In this document: one piece after another, positions 59,901 to 64,000 of the stretch
How the letters are laid out: each line of letters starts with the position of its first letter
How positions within the stretch are numbered: position 1 is the first letter of the stretch
Assembly: GCA_037576195.1 (NCBI GenBank)
Contig: CM075102.1
Span: 2,108,001 to 2,172,000, forward strand
Source of the DNA: Phytoseiulus persimilis
Lineage: Eukaryota > Arthropoda > Arachnida > Mesostigmata > Phytoseiidae
DNA: 64,000 nt
Reading direction: 5' to 3'
Position numbers and translations under genes: made by a program
The notes under the pieces: model-generated
The model's input: the letters and a program-made list of their open reading frames with translations, nothing else
The model's database searches: none
Told to the model about the DNA's origin: nothing

Positions 59901-62900
59901 GAGTCCGGCGATGGGCTCGTGGACGAACAGAACGACGAAGTGGCGAACTGTTTCGCGAGAAGAACTGCGAACGAGGAGGGCAAAGTTTCCTGATAGAGGG
60001 TCCCACGATTCGATGCGTATTGCGGTCGTTCAATGCATTGTGATGCTAATCGTCCTCCTTGCCCCTCTGGTCCGCGATCATCTCTCCGCCTCTTCCCCTC
60101 CTTATCCTGTTTCTACTTCCTCTTCCTTCCTCTAACAGAGTCTCTCTCCATGCCGCTAACCTTCAGCCGTTCGGCCCCCATTTACGGCTATCTGCGGCTA
60201 CTCCGACCCTCAACGTCTCCCTCCGCCCTCCTCAGCCCCCTCCCTAAGGTCTCCTCCCCACAACCGAGATTCGAAAACGTTATCCTCTTTCTTCTCTCGC
60301 TTATCCTCGCCGAGCCCAGATTCCTGTATCTCTCGCTCACTTCGGCTTCCTCTGCCCGGCCCTCCCCTCATTCTCCTTCTTCCACTACTTCCCGGTTTCA
60401 AGCGGGGAACATGACAACGGCTCCACCAGGGAGCGGCCGGGAAGGCCGGTCAGAAAGACCGTTGATCGGTCTGCCGGAGGGCTGACCGAAATTGAAACCG
60501 GTTTTTGACATCATTGGCAGTCACTGCTCCGTAGGTGCCGTGCCCAATCCCCTCCGTAAACGATCGCTTCGTCATTGACTCTCCCTTGTTTTCTCACTCT
60601 CACGCTCGCGATTCCGATTCGCCTGGACGTACTCCGCTTGCCTACGATGACAACACGCAGCGACCTGGAGGCAACACTGTCCGCCAGAGCGTGGACCTGC
60701 AGTCGAACAGCGATGGGGATGGAGTATTCGACGAACACGGCGAGGAGGGCGTTCATTGGCGAACATCCTCCTGTTTTTGTCCGTTTTCTCCTCTTCCTGA
60801 GTTCGCTCCCATGTGGAAGAAACGTGGAGAACTCGGGAGGTGACAAGTCGCTGTTCCGGCCGTAACAGCGCATGTGAATATTCGCACGTGAAGACAACCT
60901 GGGACTCTTGTCACGTTTCACTCCACGTGCGCTGCTTCCAGTCTCGCTTCGTATCGACCCCGGGCTTCCACTACTCAGACGACTCCTCCAGGCTGAACGA
61001 AGCTTTTGTCACACTTCCTCTCTCCGATGTCCGGAACTTTCAACCCAAGCGCCAGAACCCGAAGTCGAAGCGACGAATGAGTCCACGAGACACGCTCCAA
61101 CTTGAAGAACTTTGACGCAAGTTAAGCGCTGAACGGCGAGTGGAGGCATTTTCGCGCCAGTGGTAAGTCAGACATCCTTTCACGTACACACGTTAAAGGT
61201 CATCGTATCTCCGAAGGCGAGGTTAACGCTATATTTAGTCTCGAGGCCCAGGTATGGGGTTTTGGCTGACTCATGGTTTATTCCTCTCTCTCTCTCTCCC
61301 TCCTAACTAACGGTGTGTAACTCCATCTTTCCTCTACCGCCATCTCTCAACATCAGCGGTGTGTCCGTGACTGGCGCTCCCCTGAGGTTCAGGCTCGTTC
61401 GGCGAGCCCTCGACGGAGGGCAGGACAGGGAATATTGAGAACGGATAGAGGCGAGCTTGCCTGCTAGAGTCACCAAGCATCGTGTCAACAACAGCGTCGC
61501 GGCAGTGCCAAGACATTGAAACTCAAGGGTTCGAGAGCGCTTTGATACCCGGTGGAGAACGCTCCGAAGGGAATACGAGGGAGACATTTGCTCGATGGAC
61601 GACCTGCAGAGTATACGGATCCGGCGCCAGCCAGAGATATTCATGAGGAGAGAACTCTTGCAAATAGCCCGTATGTCATCCGTGGCGCTGAATGAGGCGG
61701 TACAAATACTGTCACGGATTCCCGAACAGGGCCCCGACATCCAGTATCGCAGGTGGAATTCTTGCGTCTCAGGAAGAAACCTACTCCCGAGTTTGAGATA
61801 TGGGCGATGTCCAGCGGTTCTAGTATGGGCTTTGAATGATATTTCCGGTGTAAATTGAGCCTCCATACAGCAGATACCATACCATGGTGTATCGTGCCCT
61901 CTCCGAATGCAGGGCATCGCTGAATATGCACGCACTCTTCGAAAGACGGGCATCGCTCGGGAGGTTGAAAAATGCCCGCATGCCCTCCCAGTACAGTGAT
62001 CTGTTGAGAGATCGGCACCCTCCGATACGGGGGCACTCTCTAGCAGGATTGGAAGAGCGAGGGGCCTGCCTTTCTACTAAAGAGGTTACGGTATATGTGC
62101 ACCCCCTGGTTGTATGAATCTCTTGAATACGTGTATCCGAACTTTCATGGGCACAAATTCCTCATAGCACACTTGTTCACATGTGTACTATGTGCCATTC
62201 ATAGTATGTAAAGCGTACATGCATGCGCGCACACCACAGAAGGCGTACCGCGATACTCAGCATGATAATGGAACCCTTCCATTCACGCGATCAAGTTCCT
62301 CTATGACATCTGCGGAAGCGATCCGGAAAATGATTCGTGCCGTGATCTCCCTGAAGCGGCATCACATGAACAAATAGACGATGACCCATCGAGATTTCAC
62401 CGCGAGCCGCAACTTGGACGTTAAGTACTCACGCCAAGAAAGTCAGGGTCGGTGGGTCTCGAAGCCATCGCCGGAGGGAAGTGGATTAGTCCGACCCCTG
62501 CACAATCCACGGCTAATGTCGCCCGGCAACAACAGCCATGACAAACGCATGCGAGCACGGTTGACCATAGGCAACAACAACCGCGTCGACCAGTTAGCGG
62601 GAAGAAACTCCGCGCTCGAGATTGGCTCGACGAGCGCGCGACGACAACGACGGACAGACAGAAGAACTCAGCATAGAGTAGCCAATCGAAAATCGCCACA
62701 GGGAAGAAGGAGCCCCGAATGTAACAGGCGGCCAAGGAAACAGACGGGCTCGACCGATCGACCGGCAGGCAGGCGGGCGGGCAAGCCGTTCGGCGGCAAG
62801 GTTGGCACGGCTACAAAGTTCTATTATGGATGGGCTCATTCAAAAATAGGAGTTCCACCATTCTTCGAAACGGCGCTCCAGGCAGCCAATATTAAAATAC

Positions 62901-64000
62901 CCACATCATCCTTGAACGACTCCAGGCGAACCTTCAGGAAGGAAGGTGAGCTGGGAGCTCCACAAGGTCGGATGACAGGCTCACCGGCTGTTGGGGGCGC
63001 TGCGTGGCGAACCGGTCGCCGACGGCGGACCACAACAGAACCGGAATAGCCGACCACAGGCGTGAAACAAACAAATGGGCGAACGGATGAATGAATTACT
63101 CATAAATATTCAGCAAGCCACATCGGTCACGGCGATCTATCTGACTCCGTAGCCTCTTCGCCCTCCCGCTCCTGGGCGTTTGGAACAGAGTTCAGTAATG
63201 TCGCGGTACGCGGTCGAGGAATGAATAATTATCCCGACGCCAGCTCCGCGAGTGCGGGAAACTGTGGGGTCGTAGAGATCCTCAAGGGGGGAGGAGGGAA
63301 CTCTGGCTCGCTCCGCTCATTCAGACTTTTTCAGTAACGGGCTGCAGGTCGCGAGACAGGAGACCAGCTCTCGGAAGTAAGGGAGCGATGGGATTCGCTC
63401 CCTCTGTCGGATGGCGAGTTTGAGCTCGTCACAAGAAAAATGACAGAAATCGCTTGCGAGCTCGGCCTCTGCTCTGCTCAATGCTCAGAGGAGCGAGCGA
63501 CCCGTTCAGCAGAAAAGCTCGCTTGCGACGCCTCCAGCCATGGCTTGTCTCGACTTGCTACGTTATCATCCGGCTCAAAATAGGAGGGACAGCTTTAGAC
63601 GCGAGCAGCGGTTCGAATGGACACTTCCAGGAGCTCATAGCCTGCTGCGCTCGCGCGCGCCCTCGGGGCCCGGGCTGTCGGCCGTGAGCACGGCTGGGTG
63701 TTCGGATGGCGGGTCGGATAGTGTTCTTGAGGCAGCTCCAGCCGCCGAGCGAGCAACCTGCTGAACGGACGAGCAAGCAGAACTGGAAAGCTGGCCAAGA
63801 CGCAAGATGAAGCCTTCCCAAATTAGCACAACGGTCGCTAATAGGTGTAGCAAGAATTAGAAGCTCCATACTTCGTGCGAGCGAACCAAAGAGGGAACGG
63901 GAGGCGGACCAGCGAGCGACCGACCGACCGACCGCTCCGAAGACCGAGATAGAGGTTGTAATGAGGGTAATGACTCTGAGGAAACGAGGCAAGGTACTTG
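48000..64000. other. 16 kb without a recognisable gene
   Basis: Many open frames of 60-220 codons on both strands overlap each other, carry no motif and are explained by GC-rich composition. Some stretches (48.0-48.9, 53.0-54.2, 56.9-57.4 and 61.3-62.0 kb) read as protein-like pieces broken by stops, which may be eroded transposon copies, but I could not name any domain. CT-rich DNA lies at 60.05-60.4 and 61.28 kb. Confidence 0.4.
56333..56350 (+). repeat. (GGC)6 repeat
   Basis: Six perfect GGC units. Confidence 0.85.

Noticed and set aside
60033..60485. 150-codon plus-strand ORF with hydrophobic stretches
   Set aside because: Leu/Ser/Pro bias comes from a CT-rich tract, not from a membrane protein.
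62381..63049. 222-codon plus-strand ORF near the right end
   Set aside because: Arg/Gly/Ser-rich with no domain, and frames of similar size overlap it on the minus strand.

Overview
The window is eukaryotic nuclear DNA, almost certainly from an arthropod. Coding sequence is split by GT/AG introns, base composition is close to balanced, and the introns and flanks are full of short tandem repeats. The best-supported gene is a plasma-membrane calcium ATPase (PMCA) with an arthropod-type tail. I guess at a mite or other arachnid, but that is inference only.

Layout. Positions 1-3.7 kb are gene-poor and hold a probable decayed non-LTR retrotransposon fragment and two diverged inverted repeat arms. 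At 3786-5.2 kb (minus) lies a gene for an FKBP-like plus TPR protein of the FKBP6/Shutdown type, with a degenerate isomerase pocket and probably a separate first exon. Between 5.3 and 11 kb are several short coding-like exons that I cannot assign to a known family, mostly on the plus strand.

The minus strand from 39168 down to 22343 encodes PMCA in nine coding exons. I joined these by hand from splice sites. All phases close, giving a predicted 1319-residue pump with actuator, phosphorylation, nucleotide-binding, membrane and calmodulin-binding elements. A second, previously hidden terminal exon sits about 11 kb further downstream (11510-11683, minus). It fits the same splice phase and replaces the 236-residue tail with a 57-residue one. 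The two tails end in E-T-S-I and E-T-A-V, both class I PDZ ligands, so the gene appears to make two pumps that share the motor and differ in the cytoplasmic tail.

The large PMCA introns hold a few candidate nested exons: a Cys-rich secreted-type peptide on the plus strand at 32.4 kb, a signal-peptide ORF on the minus strand at 25.5-25.8 kb, and a plus-strand exon at 36.3 kb. Upstream of PMCA, 39.2-48 kb is GC-rich, repeat-rich sequence that probably contains its 5' UTR and promoter. From 48 to 64 kb I find only long chance ORFs, microsatellites and possibly eroded transposon material. No rRNA, tRNA or CRISPR was seen.
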